From JBKJZO01 sp046715235 (lineage in GTDB: Bacteria > Actinomycetota > Actinomycetes > BP-191), in the NCBI GenBank assembly GCA_046715235.1, contig JBKJZO010000070.1:1-21956 (forward strand): a stretch of DNA of 21,956 bases, given 5' to 3'. The translations under genes and the position numbers were made by a program. The notes under the pieces were generated by a model. The model searched no databases, was not told where the DNA came from, and worked only from the letters and a program-made list of their open reading frames with translations. Shown here piece by piece: positions 6,567 to 13,960 of this stretch. The number at the start of each line of letters is the position of its first letter. The first letter of the stretch is position 1.

Positions 6567-6728
6567 TCATTGAGTCAGCTTATTTGTGCCAAGTCCGCCA
6601 TCCAGGTTGTCGACTCCGGGGCCGCCGATAAGTTCGTCGTCACCGTTCTCCCCGAATAGGGCGTCGTCGCCGTCGTCGCCGGTGATGCGGTCGTTGCCGT
6701 TGCCGCCGTGAAGCTTGTCGTTGCCTTT
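6567..6728 (-). pseudogene. RTX (hemolysin-type calcium-binding) protein, C-terminal remnant
   Basis: The minus strand reads GNDKLH and then four consecutive nonapeptides: GGNGNDRIT, GDDGDDALF, GENGDDELI and GGPGVDNLD. It ends GGLGTNKLTQ and a stop at 6567. These are textbook RTX repeats (GGxGxDxUx), which fold into a calcium-binding beta roll in secreted proteins. There is no start codon: upstream of about 6728 the frame loses its pattern and reaches a stop near 6763. A full RTX protein is usually hundreds of residues, so this is the last 50 or so of a truncated gene. The break lies within about 30 bases of the start of the oppositely oriented flippase-like gene, so it may mark a rearrangement boundary. 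Confidence 0.8.
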
Positions 6729-6757
6729 ACTGGGTGACCTACGCGCTCGACAACAGC

Positions 6758-7780
6758 ATGGCTGTCAAAGAGCCCTCGGTAGTGGCGCGCATTCGCGGTT
6801 GGTATGGCATGCGCCGGTACCCTCTGCGGGTGAAGCGCGAGCAACTCCTCCGTGTGCTCCGCTGGGTTGTCTCGGTCGCGGTCGTGGCGGTCATCGTCGT
6901 GAAACTCGCGTTGGACTGGTCGAAGGTGCAGGCGCACCTCGCGGAGCTCTCGTTCGGGTGGGTCGCCCTCGCGCTGGTGTCGGTCGTCGCCGGCTTGTTC
7001 TGCACGATGCTCTCGTGGCGGGCCTTGCTCGCCGACCTCGGATCGCCGTTGGAGCTGCGGCCGGCCGCGCGCGTCTTCTTCCTCAGTCAGCTCGGCAAGT
7101 ACGTTCCCGGCAGCGTCTGGCCGGTCGTCGCCCAGATGGAGCTCGGCCGGGAGCACGACGTGCCGCGCAAACGCTCCGCGACGGCCGGACTCGTCACGCT
7201 CGCGCTAAGTCTCGTTGCCGGCGCCCTCGTCGCCGTTGCCGCGGTGCCGTTCATCTCCGCCGACGCGAGACGGCGCGCCTGGCCGGTCCTGCTGCTCCTG
7301 CCGATCGCGGCCGTCGTACTGCATCCGCCCGTGTTCAGCAGGCTCGTCGACGGAGCGCTCAAGGCGATCCGCAAGGAGCCGCTCGAGCACCCGTTGACTC
7401 GTGGCGGCGAGCTGCGCGCGCTCGGCTGGGCCGTACTGGCGTGGGTGATCTTCGGCGTACACGCGTGGGCGATTGCGCGTGATCTCGGCGCGGAGGGCGC
7501 GGGGCTGTTCGCGCTCGCGATCAGCGGTTTCGCGCTCGCGTGGACCGTGGGCTTCCTCGCCGTCCTCGTGCCAGCGGGGATCGGTGTGCGCGAAGCCGTG
7601 ATCATCGCGGTGTTCGGCACGTTCTTCGCGGCCGGCGGCGGCCCGGAGGCGCTCGCGATCGTTTCCAGGCTCTGCATGAGCGTGGGCGACGTGATCTGCG
7701 CGGCCGTCGCGATCGCCAGCGCCCGCCGTACCGGACGAACCTCTCAGGCGAGGACGGCGACCACCCGATACCCTGGGTGA
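6758..7780 (+). CDS. YbhN/UPF0104 (LPG synthase TM region/flippase-like) membrane protein
   Basis: This 340-residue integral membrane protein has about eight hydrophobic segments. It carries family marks of the UPF0104/LPG_synthase_TM group: the FFLSQLGKYVPGSVWP block in the first third and the AVLVPAGIGVREAVI block near the C-terminus. Relatives include the membrane half of MprF, which flips aminoacylated lipids, and AglD-like proteins of glycosylation. A role in moving lipid-linked sugar or lipid across the membrane is an inference. The start is uncertain: ATG at 6758 is used, GTG at 6734 adds 8 residues, ATG at 6809 removes 17, and none has a good ribosome site. The gene begins next to an RTX remnant on the other strand. 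It lies 53 bases before the SpoIID/LytB gene and probably shares its transcript. Confidence 0.8.
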   Translation: MAVKEPSVVARIRGWYGMRRYPLRVKREQLLRVLRWVVSVAVVAVIVVKLALDWSKVQAHLAELSFGWVALALVSVVAGLFCTMLSWRALLADLGSPLELRPAARVFFLSQLGKYVPGSVWPVVAQMELGREHDVPRKRSATAGLVTLALSLVAGALVAVAAVPFISADARRRAWPVLLLLPIAAVVLHPPVFSRLVDGALKAIRKEPLEHPLTRGGELRALGWAVLAWVIFGVHAWAIARDLGAEGAGLFALAISGFALAWTVGFLAVLVPAGIGVREAVIIAVFGTFFAAGGGPEALAIVSRLCMSVGDVICAAVAIASARRTGRTSQARTATTRYPG

Positions 7781-7791
7781 GATCCCCTTTC

Positions 7792-7804
7792 GGGCTATTA
7801 GCCC
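7792..7804. promoter_or_regulatory. GGGCTATTAGCCC inverted repeat before SpoIID/LytB gene
   Basis: GGGCT and AGCCC pair around ATT, 11 bases after the flippase stop and 29 bases before the next ATG. It contains the same 10-mer, in reverse complement, as the element at 438-447. It could be a regulator site, a -10-like element (TATTAG) or a short attenuating hairpin. No T-run follows. Confidence 0.3.
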
Positions 7805-7833
7805 AAAACCCCCCCTCCGGAGATGCCGCCCGC

Positions 7834-10728
7834 ATGCGCTTTCGCCGCTTCCGCACCACCGTCCTTGCCCTCGCCAGCCTCCTCCCGGGAGTCGTGGTGG
7901 CGGTCGTCCCCGCGACACAGGCGCAGGCCGACGAGATCTACGGGCGGCCAACGAACGGCGTCTTCGTCGTTGACGGGCACGGCTGGGGTCATGGCCGCGG
8001 CCTGAGCCAGTGGGGGTCGCAAGGGGCGGCGATCACCGGCGTCCCCTTCACCACCATCCTCAACACCTACTACCCGGGCACCGCGCAGGCGGCCTCCGGC
8101 ACCGGCGACATGCGCGTGCTCATCGAGGACGACGAGGGCAGCGACACGATCGTGGCCGCCGCCGCGGGCCTCGCGGTCACCGACATCCCCTCCGGCGGTC
8201 ACTGGGTGCTCCCCGCTGACGCCGCGATCACCCGCTGGCGCATTGCGATAGCCGGCGACGGCACCCTGCGCGTGCAGTCGTCACCCGACGGGTCGAGCTG
8301 GACCAACTACGCACCGGGTGGCACCGCCGGCTTCGGCGGTCCGATCCAGTTCGACAGCGCCGCGCTGCAACTGTCCTTCCCAGACGGCAAGCGCCGTGAC
8401 TACCGCGGTGCCCTGCGCGCCGTCCGCACGTCGACCACCACGATGGCAACGGTCAACGTGCTGTCCATGGAGGACTACCTGCGCGGCGTCGTACCGCGCG
8501 AGTCCCCCTCGTGGTTCCACGCCGAGGCGCTGAAGGCGCAATCAGTGGCCGCCCGCTCGTACTCCGCCTACAAGCGCGCCAACGCGCCCGCCACCGCGCA
8601 GTGGGACATCTGCGACAGCACGCAGTGCCAGGTGTACGGCGGCCGCACGCTTTACTCGGGCAGCACCGTCACACCACTCGAGCAGGCAACGACCAACACG
8701 GCGATCGACGCGACGACGGCACTCGTCCGGACCCACGGCGGCACGCCGATCTTCGCCGAGTTCTCGTCGTCGACCGGCGGCTGGACCGTCGCGCACCCGG
8801 TTTTCCCCTACCTCAGCGCGCATGCCGACCCCTACGACGGGCGCGACTCGCGCAACACCTCGCACAACTGGACCGCGTCGGTGCCGGTGACGGCGATCGA
8901 AGCCGCCTACCCCGCCGTTGGCCGCCTTACCCGGGTGCGCGTGCTTTCCCGTGACGGCAACGGCGAGTGGGGCGGCCGGGTGCTCCAGGTCAGCCTCGAG
9001 GGCACGTCGGCCACCGGCGCCGAGACGACGGTGGAGACCACCGGTGACGCGTTCTACAAGGCCTTCGACTGGCCGGGCGAGGCTGCCGGCATGCGCTCGC
9101 GGTGGTGGCGGATCCGTCCCGTCTATGACGGCACGGTCGTCCGGCACAGCGGTAACCCGACGGTCATCCGTGGACCGGCGACCAACGTCGCGTCGTTCGT
9201 CGACGTGAAGAACACCGGCCTGACCAACTGGGACCCGGCGGCGTTGCATTTCGCCGTGTCGTCGCCGTTGGGTTCGGCAGACCGCTACAACGGGGGCGAC
9301 AAGACACCCGGCTCGTTCGCTATCAACCTGAATACCGGCACCAGTACGAGCGTCCTGCCGGGTCAAACCGCGCGCATCCAGATCCCGTGGGGCGTCGCTG
9401 CCGTCCCCGTCGGCAACTACGTGTCGACGTACCGGCTGATGCACGGCGACTCGCCGTTCGGCCCGGCGGTGACGTGGCGGCTCGCGGTGCGCAATCCGGT
9501 CTTCGACGGGGTGCCGCGCGGCACCCCGAGCATCGGCGCGATCGGCCCAAGCCCGGCGTTCTCCCCGAATGCGGTCACCAGCGATGGCACGGTCGCGGTC
9601 GCCCGCACCGGGCGTACGACGGTGCGCCTGCTGTTCAAGAACACCGGCAACATCCGCTGGCCGGTCGGCGGTCCGGTACGCCTCGCCACAAGCGGCCCGC
9701 ACAATCGCGTGAGCCCGTCGTACGGCAGGAGCTGGGTCACCCGCAGCCAGGCGGCGAAGGTCTCCTCGGTGCTCGAGGACCCGACCTCGCGTTTCGTCGC
9801 ACCCGGGCAAACCGGCGTCGTCGAGCTCAGCCTCTACGGCAACAACAAGCCGGTGGGGTCGACCAACGAGACGTTCGAACTCATCTGGGACAAGCAGAGC
9901 TGGCTGCCCAAGACCCTCGTCAACCTGCGCGTCACCCGCATCGACGCGAGGGTTTCCCGCGCCGCAGAGCTCGTCACCCCGCCATCGCCCACTGTGCGGC
10001 TGGTCGACCACCCGCGCGGTACGACGACGCTCACGTTGCGGGTGCGCAACCTCGGCGCCAACTCGTGGCGGGTAGGCGGCAGTGACGTCCTCGGCGTCAC
10101 CTCCGCGGGCACCTCGAAACTGCGCACGCCACAGTGGATCAACGCGATTCGCACAACCCGGCTGGTGCGCAACGCCACTAGCGGCGGCGACGTCGTCTAC
10201 CCCGGCGAGATCGGCGAGTTCCGCGTCCCGATCAGTGCCTTCCGCAACGGAGCAGGCACGCGCATCGCCAACTTCCGGCCCGTCAACATGACCTCGCGCG
10301 TCTGGTACGGCCCCGGTACGACGACCCGGGTCACCGTTGTGCCCGGCACCATGTCGGGAGCTGTCGTGCGTGCGACGCAGAACGTCGTCGTCCCCCGCGC
10401 TGGCGGCACGACGGTCTTCTTCGAGGTGCGCAACACCGGCAACGTCACCTGGCCGATCGGCGCCGCCGTACGCGCGACCGCTTTGCACAAGGGCGGCTCA
10501 CCGTCGCGCAACGCCACCTGGCTGTCGGCGACCCGGCCGGCGAACATCACGCTGAACGCGTCGCGCAAGGGTGCGCGTGAGGTCAAGCCGGGCGAGGTCG
10601 CGCGCTTCGCGTTCCGCCTTGCCGGCAACAACCGCCCGGCGCGGGCCTTCACCGAAACGTTCGGCGTCACGTGGGACGGCTGGCGGTCGGTAGCGTCGAC
10701 AGTAAGCCTGCGCTACACCGTCCGCTGA
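7834..10728 (+). CDS. Secreted SpoIID/LytB domain protein with four NBR1-like Ig repeats
   Basis: This 964-residue exported protein has a signal peptide (basic MRFRRFR, hydrophobic core, AQA cleavage after residue 32). The SpoIID/LytB domain begins with DGHGWGHGRGLSQWG at 47-61. It continues with the core VLSMEDYLRGVVPRESPSW (209-227) and EALKAQSVAARSY, then FSSSTGGWT near 311. E223 aligns with the catalytic glutamate (E88) of B. subtilis SpoIID, a lytic transglycosylase acting on denuded peptidoglycan strands; LytB relatives enhance amidases. From about 430 to the end lie four related beta-domains, each with N(T/L)G-x3-W: NTGLTNW near 460, NTGNIRW near 603, NLGANSW near 737 and NTGNVTW near 866. 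They resemble NBR1-type Ig domains and probably bind wall or glycan. The ATG at 7834 has GGAG 11 bases upstream. The frame is open back to 7540, but that part overlaps the flippase gene and is not coding. Confidence 0.85.
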   Translation: MRFRRFRTTVLALASLLPGVVVAVVPATQAQADEIYGRPTNGVFVVDGHGWGHGRGLSQWGSQGAAITGVPFTTILNTYYPGTAQAASGTGDMRVLIEDDEGSDTIVAAAAGLAVTDIPSGGHWVLPADAAITRWRIAIAGDGTLRVQSSPDGSSWTNYAPGGTAGFGGPIQFDSAALQLSFPDGKRRDYRGALRAVRTSTTTMATVNVLSMEDYLRGVVPRESPSWFHAEALKAQSVAARSYSAYKRANAPATAQWDICDSTQCQVYGGRTLYSGSTVTPLEQATTNTAIDATTALVRTHGGTPIFAEFSSSTGGWTVAHPVFPYLSAHADPYDGRDSRNTSHNWTASVPVTAIEAAYPAVGRLTRVRVLSRDGNGEWGGRVLQVSLEGTSATGAETTVETTGDAFYKAFDWPGEAAGMRSRWWRIRPVYDGTVVRHSGNPTVIRGPATNVASFVDVKNTGLTNWDPAALHFAVSSPLGSADRYNGGDKTPGSFAINLNTGTSTSVLPGQTARIQIPWGVAAVPVGNYVSTYRLMHGDSPFGPAVTWRLAVRNPVFDGVPRGTPSIGAIGPSPAFSPNAVTSDGTVAVARTGRTTVRLLFKNTGNIRWPVGGPVRLATSGPHNRVSPSYGRSWVTRSQAAKVSSVLEDPTSRFVAPGQTGVVELSLYGNNKPVGSTNETFELIWDKQSWLPKTLVNLRVTRIDARVSRAAELVTPPSPTVRLVDHPRGTTTLTLRVRNLGANSWRVGGSDVLGVTSAGTSKLRTPQWINAIRTTRLVRNATSGGDVVYPGEIGEFRVPISAFRNGAGTRIANFRPVNMTSRVWYGPGTTTRVTVVPGTMSGAVVRATQNVVVPRAGGTTVFFEVRNTGNVTWPIGAAVRATALHKGGSPSRNATWLSATRPANITLNASRKGAREVKPGEVARFAFRLAGNNRPARAFTETFGVTWDGWRSVASTVSLRYTVR

Positions 10729-12368
10729 CCCTGGCGCCGACGCAGCAGGGCGGCGACGACGGCCAATGCCAGGAGTACGGCGGCGGCCCAGGTCGCGCGG
10801 GTGAGCGCTGTCGGCAGTGCGGACCAGGCAGCGGCACTGTCGAGCGCGGCACGGATGCCATCGGCGTCGCCGCGCCAGTGGTAACCCAGCACGGCCTCGA
10901 TCGTCCGGATGTGCACGACCGCGGCGAGCGCGAGCACGACGAGCGGTAGCCAGCGCTGGATCCGGCCGCCAACCACCCCCGCACCGATTCCGAACAGCAC
11001 ACCGAGGCCCACCAGCCCGAGGTAGAGGTAGCGCCCCTGCAGACCGCTCGCCGCGCCGTTGTGCGAGAACTCGATCCAGTCGACCACCAGCAGCTGCGCG
11101 AGCGCCGCGGCGAACGGCACCGAGATCGCGACGACGGGTCCGAGGCCGATGGTGCGCCGGCGGGCACAGGCGATCACAGCGACGACCACGAGCGCCAAGG
11201 TCAGCAGCGTCGCGACCGTCGTCCACGACTGGATCCACCCGGCGCCGTCATTCGATTTGCAGGTCGCCAGCGTCGGGCCTGTGCAGGTGCGCGAGATGGA
11301 GTGCTCGACCCAGAACCTGCTCGACAGCTGCGGCGCAGCCGCCTCGGTGAACCACGACCAGCCCTTCTCGCCGAGTGTGTACGGGCGAGCCGGAGTCGAG
11401 GCGAGCGGAGGTCCGACCAGACCGCGTGGCTGCACGGCGCCGTACTCGACGAGGTTGCGCAGCCACCACAACCCGCCGACGCCACCGGCGATGGCAGTGG
11501 CGATCGCGCCGCGCCGCACGAAGCGCGCGTCGACGTACCGCCAGGCAGCGATCGCGTAGACGAGCGCGATCCAGAACGGCACGAACAGCGCGAGACCCTT
11601 GGTGAGCAGCGCCGCGGCGCCGAGTCCGCCGACGAGTAGAGCGGTACGCCGTGACGCGTCTCCGGTGGCGACATAGGCGACGAGCATCGTGACCGAGCCC
11701 ACCAGCAGGACGAGCAGGTTGTCGTTGTTGACCGACGATCCGATGCCGGCCAGCTCGGGGATCGCAAGGGTGAAAGCGCTCGCCGTCACGGCTGCACCCT
11801 CTGCCGCCCCCAGCCGCCGCGCGGTGAGGAAAGCCAGCAGCGGCAAGGGAATCACGAACAAGACGCTGAGCAGCCGCAGTGCATGCACGACCCGATCCCA
11901 CGGCCAGTGCGACGACCCTGGGACGAGTCGCAACACAGCTCCCGCGACGGCGTAGTACAGCGGCGGATGCTGTCCCATCTGGTTGCCCTTGACGTAGGGC
12001 TGGTCGCCGCCGAGTTCGTCGAACGTCGGCCGGCTCGCCCGGGACCGCGCGCGGTCAGCCGTCAATGGCCGGTTGTCGATCGAGATGATGCTCGGCTCCG
12101 CGCCGTAGCCGGCCTCGACGGTGGAGTTCATCACCCCGAGCGAGATCTGCCGCTCCTGCGGGCGCGGGTAGGAGGTCTCGCGCTGTAGGTGCACGGCCAT
12201 GTCGACGTGCTGGATCTCGTCGGGAGAGCGGTAGTAGGGCACGAGCACGGCGTACGACGCGAAAACGAGCCCGTGCAGGGCGAGCAACAGCCACACGACC
12301 AGCGGCACGCCCCGGTGCAGGTCGCGGAAGCTGAAGTCGGCCCGGCCCTCCAGTACCTCCGCGGTCAT
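10713..12368 (-). CDS. DUF2142-type GT-C-like membrane protein, copy A
   Basis: This 551-residue multi-membrane protein has the DUF2142 arrangement. After the first membrane helix comes an outside acidic motif YYRSPDEIQH (45-54), the place of the catalytic Asp in GT-C glycosyltransferases such as the GT39 family. Then come GQHPPLYYAV near residue 135, an NNDNLL motif between helices, WWLRNLVEYGAVQP, and QGRYLYLG in the C-terminal third. GT-C enzymes use lipid-phosphate sugars on the outer face of the membrane. The ATG at 12368 overlaps the stop of copy B as ATGA, so translation is coupled. Its end overlaps the 3' end of the convergent SpoIID/LytB gene by 16 bases. The frame is open back to 13505, but that part is a shadow of copy B. 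The donor and acceptor are unknown. Confidence 0.75.
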   Translation of the reverse strand: MTAEVLEGRADFSFRDLHRGVPLVVWLLLALHGLVFASYAVLVPYYRSPDEIQHVDMAVHLQRETSYPRPQERQISLGVMNSTVEAGYGAEPSIISIDNRPLTADRARSRASRPTFDELGGDQPYVKGNQMGQHPPLYYAVAGAVLRLVPGSSHWPWDRVVHALRLLSVLFVIPLPLLAFLTARRLGAAEGAAVTASAFTLAIPELAGIGSSVNNDNLLVLLVGSVTMLVAYVATGDASRRTALLVGGLGAAALLTKGLALFVPFWIALVYAIAAWRYVDARFVRRGAIATAIAGGVGGLWWLRNLVEYGAVQPRGLVGPPLASTPARPYTLGEKGWSWFTEAAAPQLSSRFWVEHSISRTCTGPTLATCKSNDGAGWIQSWTTVATLLTLALVVVAVIACARRRTIGLGPVVAISVPFAAALAQLLVVDWIEFSHNGAASGLQGRYLYLGLVGLGVLFGIGAGVVGGRIQRWLPLVVLALAAVVHIRTIEAVLGYHWRGDADGIRAALDSAAAWSALPTALTRATWAAAVLLALAVVAALLRRRQGQRTV

Positions 12369-13960
12369 CGCTCGCGCAGCCACACAGGTACGACGGCGAT
12401 CGCCACCGCGATCACCGCGAGCCATTCGAGCATGACGAGAGCCGATGGCCACGGCGCCCAGGCCGCCGCGGATCGCAGCGCGGAGGGCAAACCATCGGCG
12501 GCGCCATTCCAGTGCCAGTCGAGGACCGAGCTGACGGACCGCGCGTGCAAGAGCGAAGCCGCCGCCAGTACGCCGACGGGCAGCCAGCGTTCGCGCCTGC
12601 CGAGAAGTGTGGCCGCCCCGATCGCGGCAAGTGCCGCCAACGCGACGACGCCGGGGAAAAAGTAGCGGCCTTGCAGACCGCGCGGCTCGCCGCTGCGCGC
12701 GTACTCGCGCCAGGTGATCGCGAAGACCTGCAGCACCAGCGCGGCGAACGGTGCGAGCAGCGCCGCTGTGACCGGGAGCAGTTGCCGGTTCCGCGCGGAC
12801 ACGACGAGCCCGGCAACGAGCGCGAGAAGCACCAGCGCTGTCGCGACGTTGGTCCAGCTCTGAATCCACTGCGCTGTAGGCAATTCGCGGCGCACTGACA
12901 GCTCTACCCAGAAGCGGCTCGAGAATCGCGGCACCGCGTAGTCCGTCAGCCAGTCCCAGCCCTTGTCGGCCAGCGTGAACGGCGTATCGGGCTGGTTGGG
13001 CGAGCGCGCCGGCGTAATGCCCTGCGGCTGCAGCGATCCGTACTTGGTGAGATTCCTGATGTACCAGGGGGCGCTGATCAGCACCGGCAGACCAACCGCG
13101 ACCGCGCCGCGCAGGAGCACGCCGGCGTCGCGCGCGCGGAGCCACGCGACGGCGTACACCAATGCGAACCAGAGCGGCACGAACAGCGACAGGCTCTTCG
13201 TCAGCAAGGCGAGCGCGCCGACGACGCCGAGCAGCACTGCCGTGCGCCACGAGGTGTCGCCGGTGACGACGTAGACCGCAAGAACCGTGGCGACGCCGAT
13301 CAGCAGCGTCAGCAGGTTGTCGTTGTTGACCGACGACGCGATGTTGGCCAGTTGCGGGATCGCGATGGGAAACGCCGCTGCCGCAACGCCGGCCGCGGCC
13401 GTGCCACCGATGCGGCGCACGCAGGCGAAGGCCAGCAACGGCAGCGGCGCCAGCATCAGCACCGACAACATGCGCAGGAAGCCGACCGTGCGGTCGAACG
13501 GCCACTGGGCGGCCCCAGGGATGACGCGCAGGACGGCCGCCCCGCCGGCGTAATACAGCGGCGGGTGTTGCCCCATCTGGTTGGGGATGCGGCTGGCGCG
13601 ATCGCCGCCGAGTTCGCCGAACGACGGCTGGTGCGACGCCGCTTTCCCTGCGGTCAAAGGCTTGTTGCTGCGCGGCGCGACACTCGGCGCGTCGCCGTAC
13701 CCGGCCAGAACCGTCGACTGCGCGACCCCCTCACCGACGAACCGTGCCTTCGGCGCGGGATAGCGGCGGTCATGCTGCAGGTGGATGACCATGTCGGTGT
13801 GCTGCGCCTCGTCGGGCGATCGGTACTGCGGGATCAGCACGGAGTACGCCGCGAGCACCAGCACATGCAGCGCGAGCAGCAACCACACGACCAGCGGTAC
13901 GCCGCGCCACAAGTGGCTGGCGCGGAAGCGATCCCCGGTCGCGCCCGATGGTTCGGCCAT
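12365..13960 (-). CDS. DUF2142-type GT-C-like membrane protein, copy B
   Basis: This 531-residue protein is closely related to copy A. The first helix region RGVPLVVWLLLALH is nearly the same and the acidic motif is QYRSPDEAQH at 45-54. GQHPPLYYAGGA, SSVNNDNLLTLLIG and WYIRNLTKYGSLQPQG follow, and the QGRYFFPG block lies near the C-terminal third. The long extracellular loop between helix 1 and the HPPLYY motif differs most between the copies (KARFVGEGVAQSTVLAGYG here), so it may set acceptor choice. The ATG at 13960 overlaps the stop of copy C as TGATG, and its own stop overlaps the start of copy A. All three copies therefore form one minus-strand operon. Several Lys, Arg and Trp residues at membrane ends are shared. 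Function as a glycosyltransferase is inferred from the fold and context. Confidence 0.75.
   Translation of the reverse strand: MAEPSGATGDRFRASHLWRGVPLVVWLLLALHVLVLAAYSVLIPQYRSPDEAQHTDMVIHLQHDRRYPAPKARFVGEGVAQSTVLAGYGDAPSVAPRSNKPLTAGKAASHQPSFGELGGDRASRIPNQMGQHPPLYYAGGAAVLRVIPGAAQWPFDRTVGFLRMLSVLMLAPLPLLAFACVRRIGGTAAAGVAAAAFPIAIPQLANIASSVNNDNLLTLLIGVATVLAVYVVTGDTSWRTAVLLGVVGALALLTKSLSLFVPLWFALVYAVAWLRARDAGVLLRGAVAVGLPVLISAPWYIRNLTKYGSLQPQGITPARSPNQPDTPFTLADKGWDWLTDYAVPRFSSRFWVELSVRRELPTAQWIQSWTNVATALVLLALVAGLVVSARNRQLLPVTAALLAPFAALVLQVFAITWREYARSGEPRGLQGRYFFPGVVALAALAAIGAATLLGRRERWLPVGVLAAASLLHARSVSSVLDWHWNGAADGLPSALRSAAAWAPWPSALVMLEWLAVIAVAIAVVPVWLRER

Noticed and set aside
7540..7833. N-terminal extension of the SpoIID/LytB frame
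   Set aside because: It is out of frame with, and inside, the flippase gene. The signal peptide starts at 7834 with a ribosome site.
8542..10488. 648-codon minus-strand frame opposite the SpoIID/LytB gene
   Set aside because: No motifs and very high Arg content. The opposite strand has a signal peptide and SpoIID domain, so this is a shadow.
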